From positions 1-64,000 of IMG/VR virus record IMGVR_UViG_3300020202_000003: a stretch of DNA of 64,000 nucleotides; one strand, given 5' to 3'. The position numbers and the translations under genes were made by a program. This document shows positions 24,246 to 31,577 of this stretch, piece after piece. The DNA comes from a virus. Numbering within the stretch: the stretch's first letter is position 1; each line of letters opens with the position of its first letter. The notes below the pieces were generated by a model. The model was not told the origin of the DNA. It ran no database searches and saw nothing but the letters and a program-made list of their open reading frames with translations.

Positions 24246-24391
24246 GCCTCTCCTTGCCTCCATGAATATCGATGGATATGCCCGTCGGGCTCGCTCACCT
24301 CGCACCAATGCTCGCCGGTCCTCCAATCGTGATACGTGTGGGCCTTTGCACATCCGACTGATACGATAATGGCGACTAGCAAGAGGATCAT
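24224..24391 (-). CDS. Small lipoprotein, 55 aa
   Basis: MILLLVAIIVSVGC gives a short signal ending in a lipobox (S-V-G-C, Cys14). The mature 42 residues are rich in His and Trp with two cysteines (EHWCEV, EACES). Outer or inner membrane anchoring is expected. A 15-codon frame (24388-24435) ends at its start by ATGA overlap and may only provide coupling. Confidence 0.6.
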   Translation of the reverse strand: MILLLVAIIVSVGCAKAHTYHDWRTGEHWCEVSEPDGHIHRYSWRQGEACESIRW

Positions 24392-24418
24392 TGGCTACGC
24401 TCCTCTCGTTCCCACCGA

Positions 24419-24601
24419 TCAGGCTTCTTGGTCATGGCGCTCCTCTTTCTCCTTGTAGAACACCTGCCCCCACATTGTTTCAACGCGCATGACCCAACGT
24501 AGCCACGCTCGTTTCCCGGTGTATTCCCAACGGACACCATCAAAGTCGAACTCAGCAATCTTGACTGGCCACCAAGCAAAGTACGGTTTATGTGGGATCA
24601 T
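24419..24601 (-). CDS. Small hypothetical protein, 60 aa
   Basis: It starts MIPHKPYFAWWPVKIAEFDF with a GAGGAG ribosome site five bases before the ATG. Tryptophan rich (WWP, VRWEY, AWLRWV), the style of small proteins with an SH3-like or beta-barrel fold. A longer start at 24637 is possible. Unrecognised. Confidence 0.55.
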   Translation of the reverse strand: MIPHKPYFAWWPVKIAEFDFDGVRWEYTGKRAWLRWVMRVETMWGQVFYKEKEERHDQEA

Positions 24602-24621
24602 GGGCGCTCCTCGCGTGGGTT

Positions 24622-24747
24622 TCACCACCGTTTCCATATGACCTTCGCGTTGCAATAGCATTGCACGCACCAAAATAATCCCCGGCCAATCCGTTCACAG
24701 ATCGTTCCACAGCCTTGATGATGCGGATATTTCTTAGGCAATCTCAT
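24622..24747 (-). CDS. Zinc-ribbon microprotein, 41 aa
   Basis: It starts MRLPKKYPHHQGCGTIC and continues to WCVQCYC: two cysteine pairs (CGTIC and CVQCYC) around a short hairpin. The ATG overlaps the upstream stop by four bases. A minimal zinc ribbon of unknown role. Confidence 0.55.
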   Translation of the reverse strand: MRLPKKYPHHQGCGTICERIGRGLFWCVQCYCNAKVIWKRW

Positions 24748-24962
24748 GACTTCCCCTCGGCCCTCTGCTGATCGAGCCATTCCCTAAACTCAAGCACCAC
24801 ATTCAGTACGGATCGCTCGTCGTTAGCCAATCGAACCTCTAGATTGTCCTTTGCATCAGCCAGCGCGGCCTGGTAGCCTGCCTTGATAAGCCCTCGGTCA
24901 TCGGTCAACGGCGTAGCATCGATAATCTCGCTGATTTTCTTATCAAACTCTTCAGGCGTCAT
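24744..24962 (-). CDS. Small hypothetical protein, 72 aa
   Basis: It starts MTPEEFDKKISEIIDATPL at an ATGA overlap. Entirely helical and acidic (NLEVRLANDERSVLNVVLEF). Unrecognised. Confidence 0.55.
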   Translation of the reverse strand: MTPEEFDKKISEIIDATPLTDDRGLIKAGYQAALADAKDNLEVRLANDERSVLNVVLEFREWLDQQRAEGKS

Positions 24963-25567
24963 GATGGCTGCTCCTCGTTGAGGGCTAGTTTGACCACTCT
25001 CACGACGGCTAAACACACGTCGCATTGACACCCATCAAGCGCACCAGACTCAAGATGCTTGGCTACCTCCAATTCTTTCTGCTTGAGTAAATCAGCCTCT
25101 CGCTGCTTCGCCTCGTCTCGTTGTTTCCGCATGAGGACATTGGCTATTATCACCTTTGCCATTACGGTTCCCGGCTCGGGCATATCTACCATCAGTTCAC
25201 CTGCTGCATCTTTAAGATCCTGCCTCGCCTGCGCCAGGTCTTTCTTGACGGCATCCAGCTCAACGCCTTGCTTGTTGAAGTCTAGGAACTTCGCCGTAAA
25301 TTTACCGTGCCACTCATCCCGCTCCGCCTTCAGCGCCTCGACTTCCTGTTGATGCCGGATCTGTTCACAAGGCGTCCCGTTCTGCTTGTCATACCAGGCT
25401 GTTAATGTTCTAACCTTGTCCTTCAGCGTGGCGTTCTCTTCCTGGACAGCGCGATACGCCCCGATGACCTCGTCCCTGAATTTATTGTGATGCCGTATGT
25501 CACATTCAGGGTGATTCATCAGGTTCAGGGTATCAACAAATAGGTTCACGTCTAGAGCACGATCCAT
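24959..25567 (-). CDS. Coiled-coil protein with C-terminal cysteine cluster
   Basis: 202 residues from the ATG at 25567, with a GGAGGGGG ribosome site. Residues 40-150 are heptad-rich coiled coil (ENATLKDKVRTLTAWYDKQN, VKKDLAQARQDLKDAAGEL). Near the end, CQCDVC suggests a metal site. Possibly a structural or scaffold role in DNA metabolism; no family recognised. Confidence 0.55.
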   Translation of the reverse strand: MDRALDVNLFVDTLNLMNHPECDIRHHNKFRDEVIGAYRAVQEENATLKDKVRTLTAWYDKQNGTPCEQIRHQQEVEALKAERDEWHGKFTAKFLDFNKQGVELDAVKKDLAQARQDLKDAAGELMVDMPEPGTVMAKVIIANVLMRKQRDEAKQREADLLKQKELEVAKHLESGALDGCQCDVCLAVVRVVKLALNEEQPS

Positions 25568-25656
25568 CACAACCCCCTCCTTCACGGCTCCCGCTAACAA
25601 TCATCTAAGTCCCATCCCATCACCTTCTCCACCTTCAACCGATTGATCGCGGGCGC

Positions 25657-25887
25657 TCATGGCTTCCCTTTTCGCCGTGACTCAACTTTCTTGATGAGGC
25701 TCTTGGCGTCCGTCTGACCACTGAACACAAAATCCGAGATATGCCCATACTCCTCTTCCTCACCCAGCGCCAGCATGAGCTTTCGCTCAACTTCCCTAAG
25801 GTGGTCGTAGTAGTGCCTGGCCAGCATTAGCCACGCGGTCACTTCAAGCTCCACTTTGCTTAAGCCAATTAAGTCACTTTGTTTCAT
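25657..25887 (-). CDS. Small helical protein, 76 aa
   Basis: It starts MKQSDLIGLSKVELEVTAW inside the last codons of the upstream gene (14-base overlap). Helical first half, basic end (KVESRRKGKP). Unrecognised. Confidence 0.5.
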   Translation of the reverse strand: MKQSDLIGLSKVELEVTAWLMLARHYYDHLREVERKLMLALGEEEEYGHISDFVFSGQTDAKSLIKKVESRRKGKP

Positions 25888-26098
25888 GCTCCACCTCCCC
25901 GAGTTCCTTCAGGATTGCCCTCGCTTTCAGACAATGATTGCATTCATCAGCCGTCAATGGATGTTCACAGTACCGTTCTGTTTCTTCAGCGAGAGACCGC
26001 GCCAGGGTGGCGAGCTTCTGATAGTCGCTATGGAATATATAAACCCCGTTTTGGCGCTGCCGAAGTACGCCGCCCACATTGTCAAATCGCCTCACCAT
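25874..26098 (-). CDS. Small protein with CxxC-type site, 74 aa
   Basis: It starts MVRRFDNVGGVLRQRQNGVY. The segment YCEHPLTADECNHCLKA holds three cysteines and two histidines, a possible zinc site. Stop overlaps the next start. Unrecognised. Confidence 0.5.
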   Translation of the reverse strand: MVRRFDNVGGVLRQRQNGVYIFHSDYQKLATLARSLAEETERYCEHPLTADECNHCLKARAILKELGEVEHETK

Positions 26099-26116
26099 GC
26101 CGCCCTCCGTTCACTG

Positions 26117-26377
26117 CTAAACAGGTTCCTCTTGCTGCTTTACCTCTCCGGCTTCAGGCCCCATTAGCGCCTTGATGTAATCTGGAGACAGCAACTTAAA
26201 CTCAAACAACCGTGCGTCCAGCTTAAACTTTAAGCGAAACCCGCGCATTTCCTCACAGGCATAGAACGGCCAGTCAATAGCATTGCATCTCAGAATGTCT
26301 CCCTGCCATGAACGATCGGTAGGTATCCTGAGATTGTTCACGATCGTAAAATATGACCCTACTTGAATTTCATCCAT
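26117..26377 (-). CDS. Hypothetical protein, 86 aa
   Basis: It starts MDEIQVGSYFTIVNNLRIP; beta-rich (FRLKFKLDARLFEFKLLSP) with an acidic tail (GPEAGEVKQQEEPV). GGAGGCGG ribosome site. Unrecognised. Confidence 0.5.
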   Translation of the reverse strand: MDEIQVGSYFTIVNNLRIPTDRSWQGDILRCNAIDWPFYACEEMRGFRLKFKLDARLFEFKLLSPDYIKALMGPEAGEVKQQEEPV

Positions 26378-26402
26378 CCCCCGCCTCCTGTTCGTGGCCC
26401 GG

Positions 26403-26552
26403 TTACCGCTTCATCACGTCCCGAATCGCCTTTTCAATACACGTCGTCGTACAGCCCTTCCATTCTGCAATCGCCGCAACCGACCATCCACGGCTAAAGG
26501 CCCTCGCTACAGACAGCTTCGTCACCCCTCGTGGGAGCTTCGTTCTCAGCAT
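26403..26552 (-). CDS. Small helix-turn-helix-like protein, 49 aa
   Basis: It starts MLRTKLPRGVTKLSVARAF; then SRGWSVAAIAEWKGCTTTCIEKAIRDV looks like a helix-turn-helix of the homeodomain-like type (S-V-A-A-I-A as helix 2). A minimal DNA-binding protein or truncated regulator. Ribosome site weak. Confidence 0.5.
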   Translation of the reverse strand: MLRTKLPRGVTKLSVARAFSRGWSVAAIAEWKGCTTTCIEKAIRDVMKR

Positions 26553-26572
26553 AGTTCGTGGCCCACTGCGCG

Positions 26573-26746
26573 TTAGCGCTGATCCGCCATGGCAGCCATG
26601 CACTGGCCAACTCCATCTAGAAACGCTTTCATTTTCTCCGGCTCCCACCTTACTAGCTCCGCCATCTCCACCCTTACGCCAACATGTACTTGCACGGAAC
26701 CGGCTGGCCTGTGAGATAGCAAAGCGGATTTTACTCTCGTTTTCAT
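26573..26746 (-). CDS. Small hypothetical protein, 57 aa
   Basis: It starts MKTRVKSALLSHRPAGSVQV with an excellent AAGGAGGG ribosome site. A beta strand (VQVHVGVRVEMAELVRW) and an amphipathic helix (MKAFLDGVGQCMAAMADQ) follow. Unrecognised; called on start signal and codon pattern. Confidence 0.5.
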   Translation of the reverse strand: MKTRVKSALLSHRPAGSVQVHVGVRVEMAELVRWEPEKMKAFLDGVGQCMAAMADQR

Positions 26747-26793
26747 TTTCCCTCCTTCCGTAACATCCTCCCCGCCTGCCGTGTCGCGTGCGG

Positions 26794-26916
26794 CTATGAT
26801 CGACGCTTCTTAGTGCGAATCTGACGAGCCTCTGAAAGCTCTTCCCAATGCGCACCAGACTCATTTCCTTGTTTGGCTATAAGCTGTCGCTTGAGTTTTC
26901 TTGCGCCGTAGATCAT
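26794..26916 (-). CDS. Very small basic protein, 40 aa
   Basis: It starts MIYGARKLKRQLIAKQGNES at an ATGA overlap with the upstream gene and ends in RTKKRRS. Basic throughout; it may bind nucleic acid. Confidence 0.45.
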   Translation of the reverse strand: MIYGARKLKRQLIAKQGNESGAHWEELSEARQIRTKKRRS

Positions 26917-27212
26917 GGCTGCTTTCGCTCTCGGATTAAGCTTCGATCTGGGCGGCGATAGTTGCGCAGCTCGTCCTTGATAAAGGCCCCGTTCTTTCTT
27001 GCATGGACCGTATAGTGCGGCTCGTCGTACTCTAGGCGATCGTGCAATTCTCCTAGCATCAGCACGAACCTCGATTGCCACTCACGCGGCATGCGCTCCA
27101 ACACCGAGCGCGGGTAGACGAGATACGAGGCATAGGTTAGCCCGAACGAGTCATGCACCGGCGTTTCCGATTTCGCAAACATCTCGAATATATTTAGATC
27201 ATCTTCCATCAT
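26913..27212 (-). CDS. Hypothetical phage protein, 99 aa
   Basis: It starts MMEDDLNIFEMFAKSETPV with a GGAGG ribosome site; a longer version could start at 27272. The core (GLTYASYLVYPRSVLERMP, QSRFVLMLGELHDRLEY) is familiar from early genes of temperate phages but has no known function. The end is basic (YRRPDRSLIRERKQP). Confidence 0.6.
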   Translation of the reverse strand: MMEDDLNIFEMFAKSETPVHDSFGLTYASYLVYPRSVLERMPREWQSRFVLMLGELHDRLEYDEPHYTVHARKNGAFIKDELRNYRRPDRSLIRERKQP

Positions 27213-27268
27213 TGCCCCCGCCTCCCCGGCACGTCCCGCCCCCGGCACGGTCAGGGCCAGGGTGCGCA

Positions 27269-27454
27269 TCATGAATGCACTCGTTTCACTCCAAAGCCTG
27301 TCCGCATCTCTTCATCTGTTCTGGCTGTGATAAAGTACGCCGTCTTCCCTTTGTATCGATCCTTACGACGTAAATGCTTGACCCTCACTCTGGCCTTTGA
27401 AGCATTCTTGACTCGTATCAATGGCCCGTTATCAAACCGTATGGCGAATACCAT
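27269..27454 (-). CDS. Small basic protein, 61 aa
   Basis: It starts MVFAIRFDNGPLIRVKNASK; a beta-rich, strongly basic small protein (RVKHLRRKDRYKGKTAYF). Possible RNA or DNA binding. Good AAAGGAG ribosome site. Confidence 0.5.
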   Translation of the reverse strand: MVFAIRFDNGPLIRVKNASKARVRVKHLRRKDRYKGKTAYFITARTDEEMRTGFGVKRVHS

Positions 27455-27470
27455 CGATTAAACTCCTTTC

Positions 27471-27677
27471 CTACTCGCACCCCAGCGTTAACGCCTCCCA
27501 CCGCAGCACCGTCGCCTCATTGGGAAATTTGCCGGCTGCCGCAATCATGTCAGACTCGGCAATGACGGTTGCCTTGGCCGCCGAGCACCGCGCTTCCATT
27601 TCATGATCCGTACACCCCACGAGCGCCCAGACCGACGCGATCACTAAAAATAAGGTCCACGTTTGGATCAGCTTCAT
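27471..27677 (-). CDS. Small lipoprotein, 68 aa
   Basis: MKLIQTWTLFLVIASVWALVGC is a lipoprotein signal with lipobox L-V-G-C (Cys22); Asp at +3 and Thr at +2 give no inner-membrane retention signal. The mature part has two more cysteines (EARCSA, TLGCE). Its ATG overlaps the upstream stop by four bases. A role in blocking superinfection is typical of such phage lipoproteins but not shown here. Confidence 0.65.
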   Translation of the reverse strand: MKLIQTWTLFLVIASVWALVGCTDHEMEARCSAAKATVIAESDMIAAAGKFPNEATVLRWEALTLGCE

Positions 27678-28555
27678 GATGTCCCTCCTTCATGTGGGAA
27701 TTGCCGCACCCGGAGATCCGCCGGCCACTCGTCCGGATCGCCGCCTTTCTTGTCTTTCAGTTGCAGCGGAAATTTGATGTTCATTGGTTCTGGATACCGA
27801 CGTTCTCTCCCTTCATACGGTTTCGCGCCGAGCTGCTTCACAAACACCGGCACGCCCGCCGCTTTGCACTGCTCCACGATCGCGCGAATGTGCGCGAGGT
27901 CCGTCGGCCGCGCCTTCGGTCCGGACTCGCCACCGACGACCACCCAGTCGAGCATGCGTAGTCCGTCGTACTCATTGACGAACGGACGTCGGCCACCGTC
28001 TTTATCTTTCCATCCGTCCCACGCCGCCCATCTGAGCGACACCGGCCCGAGCAACGGCTCCGCGCTGATCCACCGCACCGCCGCCGGCGTCTGCAAGAGA
28101 ATCGGAATTCGCTCGTCCGCCGTCTTTTGGTCTTCGACGGAGACCCCGAGCCAGACATGTGTATAGAAACCATTGGCCCACCCCATGAGTTCCTTGCTTC
28201 GAATGAGGTTCATGACTTCCAGCATCCGCGCCGGGCGCTTGGTCAAAATCTGATAGGTATGCTGTGGCGTCTGCCTAATCGTGGAGAAAACCCAATGAAT
28301 GAAATCAAACGGCACATCCTCGTGAAACAGATCCGAGAGCGAATTGACGAACACCCGGCGCGGCTTTTTCCAGTGGAGAGGGATATCGAGGCGATCATGA
28401 TGCAACTGCACCGGATCGCCGAGCTTGCGCCCTTCCATCCGGAAGGGTGGCGTCCGCTCGATGTAGCATGACCTACAGCCCTCAGAGACTCTTGAGCATC
28501 CAGTCGTTGGATTCCATGTGGTGTCCGTCCACTGAATAGATGTTTTATCTGCCAT
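27674..28555 (-). CDS. Phage Gp37/Gp68 family protein (DUF5131)
   Basis: 293 residues. The start (IQWTDTTWNPTTGCSRVSEGC, then RSCY) carries three cysteines spaced C-x6-C-x2-C, typical of the Gp37/Gp68 or DUF5131 family, whose members resemble radical SAM enzymes. Later conserved parts include RVFVNSLSDLFHEDVP, ILTKRPARM, WLGVSVEDQKTADERIP and WVVVGGESGPKARP. The substrate is unknown; an RNA or protein modification is often suggested. The homing endonuclease gene just upstream overlaps its start by 11 bases. Confidence 0.8.
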   Translation of the reverse strand: MADKTSIQWTDTTWNPTTGCSRVSEGCRSCYIERTPPFRMEGRKLGDPVQLHHDRLDIPLHWKKPRRVFVNSLSDLFHEDVPFDFIHWVFSTIRQTPQHTYQILTKRPARMLEVMNLIRSKELMGWANGFYTHVWLGVSVEDQKTADERIPILLQTPAAVRWISAEPLLGPVSLRWAAWDGWKDKDGGRRPFVNEYDGLRMLDWVVVGGESGPKARPTDLAHIRAIVEQCKAAGVPVFVKQLGAKPYEGRERRYPEPMNIKFPLQLKDKKGGDPDEWPADLRVRQFPHEGGTS

Positions 28556-28979
28556 GTCGGGCCCTCATGTTATGACCGGAGATGAACTTTCTCGGACGAC
28601 CGCTACCGTCGTATTTCGGCAGTTGAACTCCACAGCCACACGCGCATGCCACAGTGGGATTCTCCTCACCGGGAAGTCGGCGCATACAGGAGTGATCTCT
28701 GTGCTGGAAAAGATGGTCTGCTATGCTGGCAGTTACTTCTATATTTGAAGGATCGTTGTTTTGTTTGTTGTGATCTAGATGATGAACAATCTCACCATCC
28801 CGAAGACGACGACCTAATTTTTCTTCAGCAACAAGTCTGTGCTCATAGGCGTACCCTCGAATATCGGCAAGGTGATGCTGCTTGCCGACAAAAATCAGGA
28901 CATATCCATTAGAGGATATAGATTTTCCTCCACGCCAAGCGTTCCCGCGCTTTTCATCCGTCCATTGGATCGTGGTCAT
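28545..28979 (-). CDS. HNH homing endonuclease
   Basis: 144 residues. The HNH core is YAYEHRLVAEEKLGRRLRDG, then EIVHHLDHNKQNNDPSNIEV: His-His-Leu-Asp-His and Asn of the metal finger are all present. The C-terminus (CACGCGVQLPKY ... RKFISGHN) is a small cysteine module seen in other phage HNH proteins. The N-terminus TTIQWTDE mimics the first residues of the next gene (TSIQWTDT), so this free-standing intron-less homing gene seems to have inserted at that gene's start and kept a copy of it. Confidence 0.75.
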   Translation of the reverse strand: MTTIQWTDEKRGNAWRGGKSISSNGYVLIFVGKQHHLADIRGYAYEHRLVAEEKLGRRLRDGEIVHHLDHNKQNNDPSNIEVTASIADHLFQHRDHSCMRRLPGEENPTVACACGCGVQLPKYDGSGRPRKFISGHNMRARHGR

Positions 28980-28980
28980 A

Positions 28981-29316
28981 TCAGGACCCTCCAAACTCCA
29001 ACCGCATTTGCGTCATAAACTGTTCAATCCCCGCTGCCCCCTGAGTCGCCTTGATCAGCGAGAATAACGCCCGGATCCTGGCGCGATAGTTCATTAGGGT
29101 GGCGTCTATTTCCTCCTGCGTTTCCGGCAGGAAGTAGCCCGGATTCGTCGCATCGCACGAGGACCCGATCAGCATCTCGTCCGCCAATTCCCGCTTCAGC
29201 CGCCGCACCTGGCGCGGGTCCGTCCCCAGGAGCTCGGCCAACGTCTGCACCCGAATGGCGTTCTTCAGGCCTCGATGCCGGCTCAGAATCTCGCGGAGTT
29301 GGTCCGTGGTCGCCAT
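28981..29316 (-). CDS. Winged-helix DNA-binding protein, 111 aa
   Basis: IRVQTLAELLGTDPRQVRRLKREL is a helix-turn-helix (T-L-A-E-L-L-G then R-Q-V-R-R-L-K), followed by a wing-like segment (ADEMLIGSSCDATNPGYFLP). Similar proteins act as replication or regulatory accessory factors in phages. Palindrome copy 8 ends two bases before its ATG and must cover the ribosome site, so its translation or transcription may be directly controlled there. Confidence 0.65.
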   Translation of the reverse strand: MATTDQLREILSRHRGLKNAIRVQTLAELLGTDPRQVRRLKRELADEMLIGSSCDATNPGYFLPETQEEIDATLMNYRARIRALFSLIKATQGAAGIEQFMTQMRLEFGGS

Positions 29317-29318
29317 GG

Positions 29319-29338
29319 GTTACTTTCTCGATAGTGAC
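29319..29338. promoter_or_regulatory. 20-bp dispersed palindrome, copy 8
   Basis: GTTACTTTCTCGATAGTGAC. Both outer bases are changed relative to copy 9 (C to G on the left, G to C on the right), which keeps the arms complementary. It lies two bases before the ATG at 29316 and touches the upstream stop. Confidence 0.65.
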
Positions 29339-29586
29339 TAATCGGCATACGGCTGACGGTGTACTTGCACCACCTGCTTCGCTAACGTCGCTTCGACCGC
29401 CTTCACGGCTTGCCGGATCACGTGTTGATGGGACGGCCCGTTTCGTGCGACTCGATGGTAATGATGCACTTCCCGTTGCAGATGCCTACTCACGAGGCCC
29501 CAATGTGGCAGACACATCAGCTTGCTATTGGGCACCATCGATTGACAGCCCGCGACCGGACACCGATGGTAGGCAGATGACATCAT
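29338..29586 (-). CDS. Small zinc-site phage protein, 82 aa
   Basis: It starts MMSSAYHRCPVAGC; with LMCLPHW this gives C-x4-C and C-x3-H, a likely zinc site. The phrase VPNSKLMCLPHW recurs in phage small genes of unknown function. The C-terminal half is helical (VIRQAVKAVEATLAKQV). A longer in-frame start exists upstream but would run through the hairpin in the leader. Confidence 0.6.
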   Translation of the reverse strand: MMSSAYHRCPVAGCQSMVPNSKLMCLPHWGLVSRHLQREVHHYHRVARNGPSHQHVIRQAVKAVEATLAKQVVQVHRQPYAD

Positions 29587-29612
29587 TGGTGTAGCCTTTC
29601 CCGGTAGCAGAT

Positions 29613-29653
29613 CGGTCCCTCCCGCTTGTCGGAACATCCTCCGAGAGGGACCG
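29613..29653 (-). other. Leader hairpin, 9-bp perfect stem
   Basis: CGGTCCCTC (29613-29621) and GAGGGACCG (29645-29653) are perfectly complementary. The hairpin lies in the 136-base gap between the cytosine methyltransferase gene and the next gene. No T-run follows, so a control element or mRNA stabiliser is more likely than a terminator. Confidence 0.5.
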
Positions 29654-29722
29654 AACGCCATCATCGCGGGCGATCCAGGGCTCAGCCCGCGGCCCTCTGC
29701 CCATGGCACCGCATGGGCATAC

Positions 29723-30898
29723 TCAGAACTTCGACACCGCCACAATCATTCGCCCGAGATATTCGATCACCGGCACCGTGACGGCGTTCCCCATCATCCG
29801 GTACCGCGGCCCATCGGGACACTTACACCGGTTCGAGTCATAGGCTTTGATTGGCTGGCAGAGACACGTCCAGCCATCGGGGAAGCCCTGAAGTCTTTCT
29901 GTTTCTGTCGGTGTCAAGCGACGAACGCCAACCGCATGTTGCTTCCCAGCTTGCAGCGTGAACATTGGATCGCCTTCTTGACCAATCCCGCAGCCATTCC
30001 GACCACCGCCCATTTGGGTCTTAGCTCCCACCTCGCTGATCGGTACCAACGGCGTCCCTCGGCCGGTTCCATCCTCGCTCGCGTCGAAGCCTTCCGCTCG
30101 GAGGGTATGCGTCACCAGATGTTCACCGGGTTCAGTCCTGAACCCGCCACTATTGCCACCGCTGTTGAGACAGGCCGCAATCACCAGCTTAGATTCATCG
30201 CCAACTTGATCGCCGCGACTATGACCGCATATAACCGGCGCACATACGAGGTTCATATCGTCTTCCCCGCTTCGGCCTGGCGGGCTGACGCCAGGTCTCT
30301 TAGAGCGGCTTCTAAGACTGGCGGCAAGGTGCGCCCCCGTTTCTGTGCTCGCCGCAAAATCCCGGCCGCCGCCTTGGGACTCAAAGAGTATTTGCTCAAC
30401 ACATTCGACTGTAGGACCGCCGACAAGGAACACGCGCCGACGACGTTGCGGGACTCCGAAATACTGGCTGTCCAGCACTGCGTAGCCGACCACAGGCCAG
30501 CATTCCCGAAGTCCTTCAAGGACCGCGGCCATATCCCGTCCGCCGTGAGAGCTAAACAACCCTGGAACATTCTCGAAGAGTCCATAGGTCGGCTTGAGCG
30601 CCTTGGCGATTCGGACGATTTCATAGAAGAGGCCGGAGCGTTCGCCGGCGAGGCCAGCGCGTCGTCCGGCAACGCTGAGGTCTTGGCAGGGGAATCCGCC
30701 GACGAGGAGATCAACAGGTTGAAGCCCGTCGCTCTGCCACTCCCGCACGTCAGTTGTGCGGGTAACGTGTGGCCATCGAGCGGCGAGGACTCGGCTTGCG
30801 TCTCGGTCTCGTTCAACTTGCCAGATGATTTCACAGCCAACCCTTTCTAGCGCCAAATCAAACCCACCCACCCCCGAAAACAACGAACCCACCCTCAT
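29723..30898 (-). CDS. dcm: DNA (cytosine-5) methyltransferase
   Basis: 391 residues from MRVGSLFSGVGGFDLALE. Transfers a methyl group from SAM to cytosine C5. Motif I FSGVGGFD, motif IV GGFPCQDLS with catalytic Cys, motif VI FENVPG, motif VIII QRRRRVFLVG, then after a variable target-recognition region motif IX RRLTPTETERLQGFPDGW and motif X YRMMGNAVTVPVI are all present, so it should be active. No partner restriction gene is seen, fitting a solitary phage enzyme that shields DNA from host restriction. A second long frame runs through its middle (30253-30834). Confidence 0.9.
   Translation of the reverse strand: MRVGSLFSGVGGFDLALERVGCEIIWQVERDRDASRVLAARWPHVTRTTDVREWQSDGLQPVDLLVGGFPCQDLSVAGRRAGLAGERSGLFYEIVRIAKALKPTYGLFENVPGLFSSHGGRDMAAVLEGLRECWPVVGYAVLDSQYFGVPQRRRRVFLVGGPTVECVEQILFESQGGGRDFAASTETGAHLAASLRSRSKRPGVSPPGRSGEDDMNLVCAPVICGHSRGDQVGDESKLVIAACLNSGGNSGGFRTEPGEHLVTHTLRAEGFDASEDGTGRGTPLVPISEVGAKTQMGGGRNGCGIGQEGDPMFTLQAGKQHAVGVRRLTPTETERLQGFPDGWTCLCQPIKAYDSNRCKCPDGPRYRMMGNAVTVPVIEYLGRMIVAVSKF
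30253..30834 (-). CDS. Overlapping frame inside the C5 methyltransferase gene
   Basis: A 193-codon open frame in another reading frame of the same strand, starting at a GTG with AAAGGG six bases upstream. The product ends with ACSLSAVLQ ... YSLSPKAAAGILRRAQKRG and TLPPVLEAALRDLA. I recall a widespread group of short phage proteins with this same ending (LSPKACAGILRRAEKRGKELP type) and with an N-terminal PAKTSA segment, as here; these may generally come from this overlap. Either both frames are used, or a family of annotated proteins is a shadow of methyltransferase genes. Confidence 0.45.
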   Translation of the reverse strand: MKSSGKLNETETQAESSPLDGHTLPAQLTCGSGRATGFNLLISSSADSPAKTSALPDDALASPANAPASSMKSSESPRRSSRPMDSSRMFQGCLALTADGIWPRSLKDFGNAGLWSATQCWTASISESRNVVGACSLSAVLQSNVLSKYSLSPKAAAGILRRAQKRGRTLPPVLEAALRDLASARQAEAGKTI

Positions 30899-30956
30899 CG
30901 CATCGCCACCAGTAAGCCGTTCCCACACACCAGCATGATCATGCGGACGAGTTCCA

Positions 30957-31559
30957 TTAACCGAGCTCCTTCTCGGCCTCACCCATCGCCCAGTTCAATT
31001 CCTGCATCTTAGCTTCCGATCCGCCATGGTCCGGATGATGTTTTTTACACAGCTCTCGGTAGTCGGCCTTCAACCGCTCTGGAGAAATCACAGCATTCTC
31101 GATGTACCCAAACACAGACCGCCAGGTGTTCGGCGCCGGCAATGCCGTGAACCCGATGAACGCCCGCTCTAAGATCATCGCGCCACCATGCCGCTCGATC
31201 GCGCGCATGGCCTCGAGCGTTGCCGCGACGGCCGCCAGGTTGTCAGCGACCTTCGTATAACGATCAACGGCCAGGACCTTATGGATCTTGTCGTTCTTCC
31301 CCTTCCAGTACACAGCTACCCCGGGATCACTCGGCTCGGCCTGCGACGAGCGTGGCCGACCGCTCAACGTCGGTTGCACATTCGTACTGATAATCACGTC
31401 AGTCTCTCGGACCCCCATCATGCCCAGAGAGTGCAGAACCCGCTCAGCCCCATCCGCCACACTTAGACGCTCCCGAAAACTTTTGAAGTTGGCGTCTTTG
31501 CGGGCATAGCTCTGCGTGCGCTTCCATCCACTCGGCCAGCTCAACGGATAATTTGTCAT
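30957..31559 (-). CDS. J-domain (DnaJ-like) protein
   Basis: 200 residues from MTNYPLSWPSGWKRT. The last 45 residues form a short J domain: SPERLKADYRELCKKHHPDHGG with the His-Pro-Asp signature that stimulates Hsp70 ATPase. The first 150 residues (FRERLSVADGAERVLHSLGM and following) form another fold also seen beside J domains in phages. A role in recruiting host DnaK to replication or assembly complexes is plausible. A leader hairpin precedes it. Confidence 0.8.
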   Translation of the reverse strand: MTNYPLSWPSGWKRTQSYARKDANFKSFRERLSVADGAERVLHSLGMMGVRETDVIISTNVQPTLSGRPRSSQAEPSDPGVAVYWKGKNDKIHKVLAVDRYTKVADNLAAVAATLEAMRAIERHGGAMILERAFIGFTALPAPNTWRSVFGYIENAVISPERLKADYRELCKKHHPDHGGSEAKMQELNWAMGEAEKELG

Positions 31560-31577
31560 GATTCCCTTCTCATTCGA

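Noticed and set aside
24388-24435. A 15-codon gene between two small genes
   Set aside because: Too short to support; it may only couple translation of its neighbours.
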